Assembly: GCA_033439265.1 (NCBI GenBank)
Contig: JAVTVX010000010.1
Coordinates: 29,067,056 to 29,131,055, forward strand
Direction: 5' to 3'
DNA: 64,000 bases
Origin: Dillenia suffruticosa
Taxonomy: Eukaryota > Streptophyta > Magnoliopsida > Dilleniales > Dilleniaceae
Each line of letters starts with the position of its first letter. Within the stretch, counting starts at the first letter, position 1. The notes under the pieces are model-generated. The model did no database searches and was not told the DNA's origin. It saw nothing but the letters and a program-made list of their open reading frames with translations. The translations under genes and the position numbers were made by a program. Below, piece after piece: positions 24,037 through 36,140 of the stretch.

Positions 24037-27000
24037 ATCTATCTATCTAAATTTTCTATGGATTATATGATGTGGCTTGCTGAATTTTCATTTTGATTCG
24101 TTAGATGATATTGTAGTTGGGGTTGTAGCTTTTGAAACTCAATCGGTACTATAGTTGCATCCTCCTTGGAATTAAATGATTTTCAGAAAATTTATGGTGT
24201 TTAGGTTTCCTCTATCTATATATTTTTAATTAATATATTTGTAATTGTTGCTACTAAAGGACTTATGATAGACATTGTGGTTCAATTGTATATCCCTTTT
24301 ACTTGATTTGATTTAGATTAGATGATGGGGATTGCAAAAGTTTCACTTTGATTTATTAGATGATACTGTAATTGGGGTTGTTGCATTTGAGTTTTTATTG
24401 GTGCTGTAGTTGCATCCATGAAATTGAATGAACTTCTCAAATCCTTTTTTGTTGTTGGGAGGGGCGGGAGGGGGTGTTTAATTTTACATGGAACCAAGAA
24501 GAATATTTGGAGAGCGATTCACATTGGATTCTGTTATAATCCGGATAAATTGACTTTGTTGGGGTGTTGTGGGAATGAGAAAGAAGAAGAGGATGAGCTG
24601 GAATTTCTTTTTTTATTTGAACACAGATTTTCCACCTTTTTTATTTTATTTTATTTTTTTGTAATGGAGCAAACCACATGTGGGCAAATTGCTAATACTA
24701 CTGGGTAAATAGCCCAAAAAATGAACAACTAGAGGCTTTTTGCCAATGCTGAAACCATGTGGGGAAACCCGCCAATTTTGCAAACTACACCCCCCGGGGG
24801 GGGGGGGGTTATTTGCACCTTTCCCTAATACATACATATACATAGCAGTTTCCCTAGCTTGATTTCTGTTTAACAAGTTAAGTCCAAGCTTTCTCATTTA
24901 TACATGAGCTGGGATTTCATGCTTGATCTAGTTTGGTCACAAACATGAGCCGACTCCACACACTACTTGTAAATGAACAAGCTGACTCTGGTTCATTTTG
25001 GTATTTTGGTTCACCCTTCTCCCCACCCCAAAAAAATATGTAAAATAATAATTAAAAAATCACACTTTAGTGATGAGTATAATCTGTCCAAACTTTGTTG
25101 TTTTTGAAAGCTCTAGTGAAGATATTGTTTATGAGTATAATGATATCGTTAAAGGAAGAAATCTAGGTTCCTGATCATTAAAGAGCCGGTTATATGTGGC
25201 AATGGTGGTTTTCATGAGTAATATTTCCATCCATGCTGGGCTGTCTCTTCTTCTTCAATTATCTTTAGCTTTGAATTATCCTCTCTGTGGATAGGGTTCT
25301 CTCTCTCTCTCTCTCTATTCTTTCTATTTTTGTGCTTTCTAGATGCAAAATAATTTTGAGTACATAATAATAGTTAAGCTTAATGCTAGAATGCAGACCC
25401 TAGGTGCTGCTTCGGCAGCTAATGTGCTGCTGCAATCTGCAGAGGCTGCCTTGCCAAGGCAGAAGAGAAATTTGGCCATAACAGAGTTCAAACAAGCAAA
25501 AGTTGCATACAAGAGAAGCTATAAGTCTCAGCAGGCCAATGAAGGTACCCTTTGTTTTTTATGTTGAGGCACACATTTCCACTTGTTTTAGATGGATGGG
25601 AAGTCAACTTATTAATGATTTCTTCTCTCAGTGTAAAATGGGTAGCTGCTGTCTAAAATGTTTAAAAATAAATATTTTTAGTTTTTGATTTTGAAGGATT
25701 GGAGTAAACTAATTTTGATAATTGTAATGAAATGTTTGATAGAGAAGAAACTATTGAGGGAAGTAAACTTGTGGGATGAACAATTAAGGAGGTAACCAGG
25801 ATTCTGTTGACCAACTCAACCAATAATCAGTGCCTATCTAGTGAAAAATCCTAAGAATATGGGAGCCTAAGTCTAATTGAAATAATAATCTATGCAAAGA
25901 AATAAGAAATCAAATAGCTCATGTTGACAAACATCTGAATGTTTACGCACAGATGATAGAGACCTACATTAGAGAGTGGCAATTATATATTCTTCCAATT
26001 ATATGGTCTTAAGCTCTCCTTCCATATTTCCCTGAGGATAAGAAAGAGAGGCATAAACCAAACTGAAAAAATCAAAGATGATGCTCTTTTAGATGGGCAA
26101 ACCTGCACCCTCGTAAAAGTCATGCTTTGTATACTCCGTTGGAATAGCACACGAGTCCCCTGGCGATCTTCAGAACTGCAAGGACCAGACTTTCCTCCAA
26201 AATGTCTTAAGTTGTGAGATAGCTTTTCTATTATAACGAAGATTGTTCAACTTCCCATGCAGAAAAGTTGAATTTCTGCTGAATTGTGGTGAAAAATAGA
26301 TATGCCATTCCCATCTATTTTTCTTCAACTTGCATTGTCAAGCAAGCCCTGGTCATTAGGTCATACAAGCATTCAACTCATGACCTGTATCACTAAGAAG
26401 AGTAAGAGAGCAACTAAGGGGTCCCTTGGTAAATATGAATATGAATTGTAGGTCTCAAATTCTGTAAATTTTCCATGATTTATACAAGGGCGCTGTCCTA
26501 ACCATGATTTTGCAAATAACATGTAGCATACGAGGGATTTTGTAGCATAGAAAAATGAAATAATTCAACCTTTCCCACTACTTGGGGTCCATTTGGAAAA
26601 TGGGTTTACGTATTATGTTCTCTATATTCCAAAATGACATAAATATTGTGTATCTCTGTAGCATGTACATTGCAAGGTTCATTTCACTTGCTTTCTTTGT
26701 TGATAGGGATAGGTTAAAGAAAAGCACTAAAAGCACTCATTTTTCCTATATGACATTTTATCGTGGCAGAAACAGATTCTTCTCCTCTGTCTGGTGTGTA
26801 TAATAAAATTGTTTTTTGGATTTTTAGGTTCAGCTCAATTGCCTCAAGATGTTCTTGTCCACATCTTCAGTTTCCTAGATATGCACTCTTTGATTTCCGT
26901 TGGTCTGGTCTGCTGGTAATCGTTTCTTCCTTTATCAGTTCTAATCTTGTGAGGTTTATTAGCCTATGCTCCTGTCTCTGGAGCATATTCTACTAATTTG

Positions 27001-28819
27001 TGGAGACTTTAACATCTACTTGGTCTATCTGTTGAACACTGGGCTGTGCTTGGGAAGATGTTCTTGTTGGTTTACTAACTAAAACTTCCACATATAGCTC
27101 ATAGTGGTTTCAGTCAGACCGGTTGGAATTTGGAATGCTGAATCAATTTCCAGATTCTACGGCTTGGTTTCTTTTTGTTATTTCTGTATACAATCAGAAT
27201 GGCCTATTTCAGGGAATTGTACATTTGTGGGTCCAACCATCAACTGAATCTATAGCTGAATCTGAAACTTGATTAAGACAGGATGGTGCTGTATAAATTC
27301 ATATGTTGCTTTAATTATTTTTCTCCAAAAAAGAGGATGGTGTGGCATAAGCTCTAACTAGAGAAAACAATTTAATGGAAGTAAATTTGCCTAGTGTATT
27401 GCCTAATGTTGGATCTGGCCTTTTCCTTTTAGATCAAGTTTTTACTCACCTAGATTGCTTCACCTTGTGAGTAAGCAATCAGGTACCATGGTCTGGTCCT
27501 CACAGATGATGGTTCTTTATTAACATTTCAATCTCCTGCTTTAAGGTCCTGGAACTTGGCTGCAAGTGACAACCACCTGTGGCAGATGCAGTACGCTAGT
27601 TTCTTTGGTCATCTGAATAATGGCACAAAGATTAAGGGTCACAAAGGCATACCTATTGAAGAGGTTGAAGTTGGCACAACCAATCCTAATTGGAGAGAGG
27701 CTTTCAAGAGAGCTTATACTGGTATATGCTATGATGTCTTCCAAGTGTTATTTTTTCCCCTGATAATAAAACTGGAATTACCATATAATTCTTTAACATG
27801 GCAGTCTGTAACAGGTCATGTGTTAAAATCCTACCATTATCATTTGCAATGCAGGAGTGGCTTACATCTTAGCCTGTATGTTAGTTCTTTGTTCGTCAAA
27901 TTACTTGCATCTCTCAGATAAGCAGATGCATGTTTAATTGGCACGTCATTTTTCATTCCTTGTGTCATTCTAGGGACCAAGAACCCCATTTGGACCTTTA
28001 TTATTCAGCTTCTAGGCTTTTCTTTTTTGCTCTTTCCTTCTTAGCACCCTTTCTGTCTGGTTTTCAGGCCGCTTTAGGAGGATCACATCGAATAGGGGAT
28101 TCTGTGGGCATTGCAATGCCATTGTCTGGCTCAATAATATGAAATGTGCCAATGTGCACTCTGATTTAAAGCCTGAAAATCAGCAAGTCAGGCCTGTTTC
28201 ACCTCAGCAGGTAAATTGCGCTTTTTTTTGGGTGGTTCCCCTGAGCAGCTGCTGTACCCTTGCGTGTATAAGTCAGTTTCAGTCATGCTTTGATTTAGAT
28301 ATTTACTGTACATAAATGGGTACAGGGGCAACAGAAAAATCTCAAGTCAAATGTAACATGATTTAAAATCACGGGGTTACTTTTTTTAGCACAAGACATT
28401 CAAATTTCTCAATGCAATTTTATTAGTTGATGTAATACCTCTAGTTGCGGTACATCGAAATCTTTGGACGCACGGATTGTGTTAAAAGTCTGTTGGTAAC
28501 TCCAGTGAATCCTTGTTTTAGCGGGTAGAGGAAATGGCGTACCAAGTTCTTTCTTCTCCTCTATTTGTCATGCATGCAGGGCAAATATCATCCCTTTTTC
28601 TTTTCTTTGAAATGATTCCAGTTGTTTCGTACTGTACCTAAACTACAGAAATTAAGCTAATGATATTTTCTTGCGCAGATTGTTCAGTATTTATTAGAGG
28701 ATGCTCTTCCGATAATCTCCTCTTCAGACAGTGATTCTGAATCAGATGAAGACTCCAATTTTAAGTTATGGGCTTTTCCTCTACGCATTAGCAAGAGCTG
28801 CAAAAAGCAACATACGTGA
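21468..28819 (+). CDS. F-box protein, At5g52880-like, 6 exons, 298 residues
   Basis: Exons: 21468-21661, 25390-25544, 26828-26915, 27546-27721, 28068-28210, 28679-28819. All junctions are GT-AG and phases agree. The start has strong context (A at -3, G at +4) after a CT-rich leader. The F-box lies at about residues 118-160 (LPQDVLVHIFSFLDMHSLIS ... WNLAASDNHLWQMQY) and should bind SKP1/ASK in an SCF ubiquitin ligase; the target is unknown. Residues 1-116 are a family-specific N-terminal domain. The C-terminal half has FCGHC with a following conserved C and H (about 217-235), resembling a small zinc site, then an acidic serine tract (SSSDSDSESDEDS). The 3.7-kb intron 1 contains two DNA transposons. 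The last exon may have an alternative end (a good GTGAGT donor overlaps its stop). Confidence 0.9.
22446..22778. mobile_element. Tourist-type MITE (PIF/Harbinger family) in F-box intron 1
   Basis: A 333-bp element with terminal inverted repeats GAGGCTGTTTAGTTAC and (reverse complement of the right end) GGGGATGTTTAGTTAC, 14 of 16 matching. It is flanked on both sides by TTA (22443-22445 and 22779-22781), the target duplication of PIF/Harbinger elements. The interior has no coding capacity and includes an AAAAAG-rich tract. Confidence 0.8.
22880..22998. repeat. Sub-repeat array within the TIR of the long-TIR element
   Basis: The arm is built from degenerate units of roughly 25-30 bases carrying TTGTGGTTTGCAA / TCTGTGGCTTTAAA / CATGTGGTTCAC / TTGTAGTTTCAAA followed by GGCAA or AGCAA. 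The mirrored arm at 24700-24790 shows the same units. Confidence 0.6.
23996..24048. repeat. CT microsatellite passing into CTAT
   Basis: Pure CT followed by CTAT/CTATC units, in the interior of the long-TIR element within F-box intron 1. Confidence 0.9.
24099..24440. repeat. Pair of direct repeats inside the long-TIR element
   Basis: The stretch starting TTAGATGATATTGTAGTTGG near 24103 recurs as TTAGATGATACTGTAATTGG near 24357, with matching GTTGCATCC endings. The two copies are about 250 bases apart, suggesting internal duplication during the element's life. Confidence 0.65.
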
Positions 28820-28992
28820 GTTTGATTTGTGGTTTCTTTAGGTTAGCTAATTCCATCTATTCTATTTGTAAATGATATCAGGGTAACGCTTCATGGTTTG
28901 AGACGTGGTACAATTTATCCATATTATATATGAAAATGGAGAACAACTTATTCTAAAGGTTAGAATTATTACCTATTTTCAAGAATTAAATG

Positions 28993-28995
<3 letters not shown>

Positions 28996-29056
<61 letters not shown>
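28996..29056. repeat. CT microsatellite downstream of the F-box gene
   Basis: Pure CT run of about 60 bases. The preceding words (AGAATTAAATGCTACTCTCT) resemble those before the shorter CT run near 29520 (AGAATTAAATACTATTTGCT), hinting that this tract and its flank were duplicated about 520 bases apart. Confidence 0.9.
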
Positions 29057-29059
<3 letters not shown>

Positions 29060-29599
29060 AAAACATTTATTTTTATTATATATGTTTTTATATATTTTTC
29101 ACAAAACCATTTAACAAAAATTTCTCAATTTGTAATATTTTACAATTTTTTTACTAAATATTTTTTAATATTTTATGAACATTTAACAACAATTGAAATT
29201 TCTTAAAGATTTCGTAATCTTGTAAAAAAAAATTTTGAAAATTTTTGTAATATGCATATGATTTGTGTGCTAGTTATTTTATGCTATTAAAAAATTGAAT
29301 AAAATTAGAAAAATAAAAATTATAATTAATTGAAAATAAGCAAAACCGAAGACAATGCTAAATGATTGCAGTTGTACTTGTGGAAAGCCTAATAATCAAA
29401 CACACAAGCAAAATTTTAAAACATAATAAAAAAATATAAACATTTTAAAAAAGTCATGCAATCTATTTTCAGTGACTTAGATTTATTTTCCATTTTTGGG
29501 GCAGAATTAAATACTATTTGCTCTCTCTCTCTCTTGAAACATATATACTTTACAAAATCTTTTAAAAATATTCATATGCCATATTTGTATTATATAATA

Positions 29600-32500
29600 G
29601 TATCATACCCTTGCGATTCAGGAAGTCGTTCCATAAAGTCCATATTAATTTGAGACCATACTTGTGAAGGAATAGGAAATGGCTGAAATAAACCTGGATA
29701 TGGCAGGTTTTCATGTTTGTTTCTTTGTTAGATTTCACATTTTCTCACAAATTTGTTCACAAAGTCCTTCATGTTTGGCCAAGTGAAAACAGCTCGCACT
29801 CTCTACAGAGTTCCTTTCTGACCAAAATGTCCTCCTATAACAGAATCGTGCATCTGCCGCAGGACCTTAGTTCTGATCTGAGCTCCATGGCTTATGTAAA
29901 TTCTGTTCTTATACTTGAGAATCCCGTTCTGCAATTTATAATCTCCTTTTATCTCAGTTTACAGAGTCAATTGTGCAATGATTGCTTGCCATTGTTCATC
30001 TCCATAATAACTATGAATGATCTCCTCTAGACACTGAGGTTGTACCTTAGTGATTGGCATCAACATACTTTCTTGCTGTTCCTCTGCAGAGAATTCCCTT
30101 CTTGACAATACATCTGCCACTTTGTTTTCCACTCCTCTTTTGTATTGAATTTCGTAATCCAATCCAAGCAATTTAGTTAACCATTTGTGTTGTAGAGTAT
30201 TGGTCAACTTCTGCTCCAAGAGATATTTCAAACTTTGGTGGTTTGTTCTGATTATGAAGTAGTACCCTATTAAGTAGTGTCTCCACTTCTTAACAGCCAT
30301 CACCACAGCTATAAGCTCTTTCTCATATATGGATAATGCTTGGCTTTTCAATCCTAGAGCTTTGCTCAAGAATGCGATTGGTTGTTTTTCTTGCATTAGA
30401 ACAGCTCTCCAGCCTTTAGCACAAGCATCCGTTTCAATGACAAATGGTTTGGAGAAATCTGGTAATCTCATGATTGGTGCTGAGCTGACTGCTATTTTGA
30501 GTTGTTTGAAAGCTCTATCAGACTCCTCACTCTAATTAAAACCTTCTTTCTTGAGTAAGTCATTAAGGGGTTTAGTTAGTAGCCCATATCCTTGAATGAA
30601 TCTTCTGTAATACCCTAGGAGTCTAAGAAAACTCCTTAATGCTCCAACATTACTAGGTGCTGTCCAATTCAGAATATACTCCACTTTGTGAGGGTCCATT
30701 TTAAACCCTTCCTCTAACACAATATGTCCCAGATATTCCACCTGTGACTGAGCAAACATGCACTTAGAGAGTTTAGCATATAATAGGTACTTCCTGAGAT
30801 CAATAGGACACATTCAAGATGTGGCACATGAGTAGGCAAATCTGAACTATAAATCAGAATGTCATCGAAGAAGACAAGCACAAATCTTCTGAGGTAAGAC
30901 TGGAATATTTGATTCATCAAGAATTGGAATATGGCAGGGGCGTTAGTCAGTCCAAAGGGTATGACTAAGAATTTGAAGTGCCCATGATGGGTTTGGAAGG
31001 CTGTTTTCTCAACATTTTTAGGTTGAACTCTTTTTTGATGATAACTAGACCTGAGGTCAATCTTAGAGAAACATTTTGACCCGTGAAGCTCATCCAACAA
31101 CTCATTTATATTTGGGATTGGATACCTGTCTTTGACAGTCAGACTATTGAGCTGTCTATAGTTTATACAGAAACTCCATGAGTTATCATTTTTCTTCACC
31201 AAAAGTACTGGGGATGCATATGGACTGTTGCTGCATCTGACCACACCATTATCCAACATCTCTTGCACTTGTTTTTGAATCTCATTCTTTTGTAAATGCG
31301 GGTATCTGTAGGGAAGAAGCTTGAAGGGTTGATGAGTATTTGGTTTGAGAAGTATCGCTTGATCATGTGATCTTTTAGGAGGCAATGAACTAGGAATAGA
31401 GAACACATTATTGAATTGTTGCAGAAGTTCAGAAAAAATCTCCTGTTTTGGTTGCTTTTGTCTTCCTTCCTTTATTGTCACTATGGTACAGTACTGCAGC
31501 TGCTGTTTTCTAAACTTTTTAGTGGTTTTGTCTCTGACTAATTTCATTTGAGAATTCTCCACCATTCCTACCAATATCTTCTCTCCTTCTTCACCGGCTA
31601 GTTTAACTTGTAGTAGTTTAAAATCGAATGTAATGGGACTATAGTTAAACATCCAATTTATCCCTAGTATAGTATCTCATCCTCCCAACTGCATTACTCT
31701 TAAATCAAAAGAGAAACTATATCCTTATATCTTCTACTTAACTCCTTTAACTTGGGCATTACTACTTACCCTACTCCCATCAACTAGTACAGCATGCATT
31801 GGTTCAGCGCTTTCTTGACTCATCTTAAGCTCTTCTATTAATCTGTGGTTAATGTAACTATTGGAGCTTCCCGTATCCACCAAGATTCCTATTGTTACTC
31901 CTTTCAAGTTTCCTTGTAAAGCTATAGTTTTTCTTTGCAAGGAATCAGATAAAGCACATAAAGAAACATTGAGGATTTCACCTAGTAACTCTTCATTGTT
32001 GATTGCTTGTTTTGCTTCTGACTCTTCTTCCTCTTCTGTAGCTATTATCAAGTTTAGACTACGAAGCTTACATTGATGGTCGAGAACATACTTGTCTCCA
32101 TATCTGTAGCATAGATTATTAGCTCTCCTATACTGTATTTCTTGGGTTGTAATCCTAGTTGCTATGCTGTCTGACATCGTACCATTGGTATCCTCTCTTT
32201 TTTTAATTATGCTACTCTTTTGCACTATATTGTTGCCGGCCAGATTCTTTTGTCCTATTCTCGTGCCATTGTACTCCAATTCTTTGCTCCAACTTCCTCT
32301 TCTTTATTTAGCAACCTCGAGTGACTGTTCCTGCAGAGCTGCTATTTCGAACGCTTGAAGTAAAGAATTGGGTTTAAGCATCCTTAGCATATGTTTGATC
32401 TCTTCTTTCACTCCACTAATGAAATTGGAGATGAAGTATTCTTCTGTCAGGGCAGGATTCTTTTGTATCATGGCAGACCATAATTCTTCAAATCATTTTC

Positions 32501-33342
32501 AATAGTCTTGCATTGTTCTATCTTGATTTAGCTTATTAAACTCTTCCACCTCATCTCTAATACCCTTCCCTTCAAATCTGTAACACAACAGCTTACTAAA
32601 TTCTTCCCAACTAACTTCTTTCTTAACTCTTTTTAGTCCTTGGAACCATAGTCTGCTTTTCCATCCAAGTACATTTCTACTGTTTCTATCCACCCATGAG
32701 TTGGTATGTGATATACAGCAAAGAATGTACTGCATTTTCTCAACCACATTTGTGGATTTTTTCCTGCGAACATAGAGAGCTCAATCTTGGGAAGGTTTGG
32801 CCAAGATCCTTTTTGAGTAACTTCTATCTTGGACTGTGCAAGTCTCATTTCATTCTTGCTTCTTCTATTAGTGGGAGTAGGTAAAATTGGAGTTCGGAGT
32901 ATTCTTTTAGTCTCCACGTCCTCATCTCTAGTAGCCCTTGTTGACATAGACTGAAATCGAACATCTAAGTTGGCCATGAGACTATCCCATTTTTCAAATT
33001 TTGGTGAAACTCCTCCGTCTGTTTGTTGACTTGAATTCGGTGTTCTCGAGCCTCATTTGCCCATTCTTGCATTTTGTTCTCCATCTTTCTAAGTTGTTCG
33101 TTAATGGCCTTCTGTCTGGTACCTTCTGCCATTAATTCTTCTGATTCTTCCAAGAATTGAACTGCTGTGATACCAAATTTGTTACAACTCTCTCTAAGTA
33201 TCGACTCACGTCAACCAAGGCAGAATGATTGAGCTATTTGTGTAATTGCTTAACTCTATAAACTTTGGAGCTATGGAAAATGGCTTAAGCAATGAAGGTG
33301 GAAGATAGTTACAGAGACTAGAGAGAGAGGAGATATAGAGAG

Positions 33343-33373
<31 letters not shown>

Positions 33374-33552
33374 GAGCTTGGTCCCTGAAAAACTTCTTTT
33401 TCTCTTCTCATTATTTCCCATCCTCTTTTTTTATAAAATCAACACTAACTATTTTCTAACTTTCGTAACTAACTCAACCACCTATCAACTACTTGCTATC
33501 TCAGTTTGTTAAGGTAGTTGTTAAGTAACTATCACTCTATCAGGCTGTTACA
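29600..33552 (-). mobile_element. Ty3/gypsy LTR retrotransposon remnant, chromovirus-like
   Basis: On the minus strand: 5' LTR (33180-33552), primer-binding site, gag with coiled-coil-like N-terminus (about 32300-33155), zinc knuckle, protease (GILVDTGSSNSYI near 31880), reverse transcriptase (about 30600-31400, with YRQLNSLTVKDRYPIP), RNase H (about 30000-30470) and the first part of an integrase. The matching 3' LTR is not seen. The short LTR and gag style suggest a Reina-like chromovirus (low certainty). It is broken many times (roughly ten breaks) and looks clearly older than the element at 1-8164. With one LTR it cannot be dated by LTR comparison. Confidence 0.88.
33180..33552 (-). repeat. 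5' LTR of the second Ty3/gypsy element
   Basis: 373 bp. On the minus strand it starts TGTAACAGCC and ends GAGTTGTAACA. The inner end is followed by TTTGGTATCACAGC, a tRNA-Met-type primer site (plus-strand 33168-33175). A GA/CT tract lies at 33340-33376 and a TATAAAA-like box near 33430. Confidence 0.75.
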
Positions 33553-34009
33553 TAATCTTACTAGACCGACTATACGATTAAAAAAAATTCATTGACCTAC
33601 CTAATCAGCGTGGTCCCGTGTGCTGTTGTAACAGAAAATGTATTCACTTCCTGTAATTAATTTGTAGGTGTTCAATCTTAATCATCCATCTTAGAAAATC
33701 AAAATAACAATGATAACAATCTAAAACTTAATATCAAATTTTAGAATCTATCGTTTAAGAGATAAATATAAAATTTAAAATTTAAAAATTTAAAAATTTA
33801 AATTTAAATTTAAAAACAAAATAGAGAAAATAACACTAAAAAAATATAATAATAATAATAATAAAACTATTTCTAGAAACTTAAAACAATAAAAGAAATG
33901 ATTTAATTTTTTTACATTCTCATACACCACTCATTTTTATCTAAAATTATCTTTTCAACTAAATCGTTGATACCCATATTTTTATGGATAATTTGAATTT
34001 AGCTTTTTA

Positions 34010-34945
34010 ATGATCAACCCCAACGTTTTACTAAATCTCCTACATTTAAGATTTCACATCTCCTAACTGATATATTTTTGAATTTTCATTATACATGTTC
34101 AAACCATTTTAACCGATACTTTCACATTTTATCAACAATTGAATTTACTCCCAACTTAGTACGTATTTTTTCGTTTCTAATCCTATATTTTTTTGTTTTA
34201 TTACACATTTATCTAAATATTATCATTTCAGTTATAGTCATTTTATATTTAATAACCCAACATTTGGTTGCATATAATAATATAGGTTTTATGCAATTAT
34301 ATAAAATTTTTCTTTCAATTGCAATAGTATCAGGCAATCACAAAGCACTCCATACGCGTTTTTTCATTTCCTCCGATTCGCTTGAATATTTTGATTCATA
34401 TCCACATCTATATTGTTATCGTTTTGAATGATCAATCCAAAATATTTAAAACATTTACTTTTTGGTACATTTTGACTTTCTAACTTAATAGTTTCTTTAT
34501 CATTACGATAGTTGTCACTAAATATATATTTCATATATTCATTTTTTTATCGAATCAATATAAATTCTCTAAATTTTAGTGTATCCCTCCATAATTTCAG
34601 TTTAGCGTTAATACCCTCTCTAATTTTATCAACCAACACTATCATCTATAAAAAATATATGTCATGGTATTTTATTTTAAATGTTTTTGTGATTTAATCC
34701 ATCACTATTGCAAAAAAAAAGGGATTTAATCTCAAATCTTAGTAAAATCCAATATTAGTTGGAAAGTGATTACTTAAACTCCCACAAGTTTTTATATTGA
34801 TAATAACTCCCTCATATAAATTTTTGATAAGATTAATGTATTTTAAAAAAAGATTATTTTTCATCAACGTTCATTACAATATGTTTCTAGATATCTTATC
34901 ATATGTTTTTTTATATCAATAAATACCATATGCTTAGAAAATCAA
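34010..34945 (-). mobile_element. RTE-type LINE fragment, strongly decayed
   Basis: Read on the plus strand, the wording follows the antisense of the 3' half of the reverse transcriptase gene of common plant RTE LINEs in order: region before the stop (CCAACGTTTTACTAAAT), the ACATGTTCAAACC and CCAACTTAGTACG blocks, the CCAACATTTGGTTGCATA block, CACAAAGCACTCC, the segment encoding GVNAKLELWR-like residues (TTAGCGTTAATACCCTCTC), and the upstream ATATCTTATCATATG block. Many C-to-T type changes and stops make it a dead copy. It ends at about the MITE at 34962. The longest open frame here (34078-34431) is an antisense artefact. Confidence 0.65.
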
Positions 34946-34961
34946 AATTGAAGAAAATTAA

Positions 34962-35699
34962 GGGTAAGTTTAGTACGTGGAAATGTAGGGGGAGGGAAAT
35001 GGAGAAGGGAAGGGGGAGATTTATTTCACCTTATGGAAGTAAATGCATTTCCTTTATTTTTGTTTGGTAGTGATGGAAGGTAAGGAAATGAGTAATGCTT
35101 TCTTTTGTTTGGTTGGAATGAAAAATGAAAAGAAATACTACATTTTTTTTTTTAACTTGACTATTATATCTTTATAAAATAATATTTTTAATATTTCTCA
35201 CTGCATAATTTTTTTATTTTTCTAATTTAAAATATTTTTCTAAAAATATAAATTTTCTAAAAAATAGTTATTCAATATATTTTTCTTTTTTTTACAAATT
35301 ATTTTTATTATTATTTTATATTAAATAAAATTGAAATAGTAATGTAAGAAAATAAAAATCTCTATCATTAATGAAAAAATAATTTGTTCAATAAAATTGA
35401 TGAAGAAAATTAAATTTTATTATTTTATATTAATTAAAATTAAAATTGAAAAAATTAATGGATAATTTCGTAAATATCAAATAAGGAAGAGGACAAATTT
35501 GTTTAAAAAATTCATTTTTTTCCCGATCCATCCACTTTGGGACGGAATAATTTCTTAAGAGGGAAGGGAAGAATTACATCCCGCTTTTACTTCCATTTTA
35601 CATTTCATTCCTTACCAAACGAATGAAAAGAGACATTTCACCCCACTTTTAGTTTTTCTTCCATTTTCTTTTCATTTTACACTTGAACCAAACTTATAC
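34962..35699. mobile_element. MITE, Tourist/PIF-like, 738 bp
   Basis: The left end is GGGTAAGTTTAGT and the right end reverse-complemented is GTATAAGTTTGGT (10 of 13 match). Both sides carry TAA (34959-34961 and 35700-35702). Subterminal arms are purine-rich on the left (GGGAGGGAAATGGAGAAGG) and pyrimidine-rich on the right, as expected of an inverted repeat, with a strongly AT-rich centre. There is no coding capacity. Confidence 0.6.
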
Positions 35700-36140
35700 T
35701 AAGGCCATGTCTCGGCTACGCTACAGATGATAGATGAAAAGTAACTCTTGTTAGGGATGGAAAAAGGAATCTATCCTATTTATAGTTGTCGTTTGAACTT
35801 CTATATTAAGGGTGTGTTCAAGTCAAATTGATCCTCAATATGCCTATATTCATACTTAAACTCGAATTTTTTAATATTACTCGAGAACTTGACGACTAGT
35901 AATAATATGATTTGAATTTGATTCGTTTATAATTTAATGAGTTCGAGATTAACTCGAAAACCCGACTCGTTTATAGATCTAAATATTTATATAATATATT
36001 AACATATTCTATTTAATTTAATTTTTTATATTATAATAATATATGGGTGTATATACATAATATATATTATTGAATTATTCGATAAGTTTTCAAATTTAAA
36101 TTTCTATTATTCGAACTAAACTCGATTATATGATGAAACA

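Larger units (their letters stand above)
22864..24825. mobile_element. Non-autonomous long-TIR DNA transposon, probably Mutator-like, in F-box intron 1
   Basis: The left end reads GGGAAAAACTGCAAATAACC. The right end, reverse-complemented, reads GGGAAAGGTGCAAATAACC. The similarity continues inward for about 200 bases clearly and perhaps 400 weakly (TGTGGTTT, TTGGCAA, GGCAAAAAGCC, ATTACAAAAA and AAGGTGGAAAAT recur in order on both arms). Total length is 1.96 kb. No transposase frame is present. Long TIRs suggest Mutator-like, but no clean 9-base target duplication is visible, so the family is an inference. Confidence 0.7.

Noticed and set aside
24791-24808. C5G13 homopolymer block, considered as a G-quadruplex or regulatory site
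   Set aside because: It is a single mononucleotide run at the TIR end of a transposon, with likely length error; no evidence for function.
34078-34431. 117-codon plus-strand frame with hydrophobic peptide
   Set aside because: It is the antisense of a decayed RTE LINE reverse-transcriptase region in AT-rich sequence, not a membrane protein.
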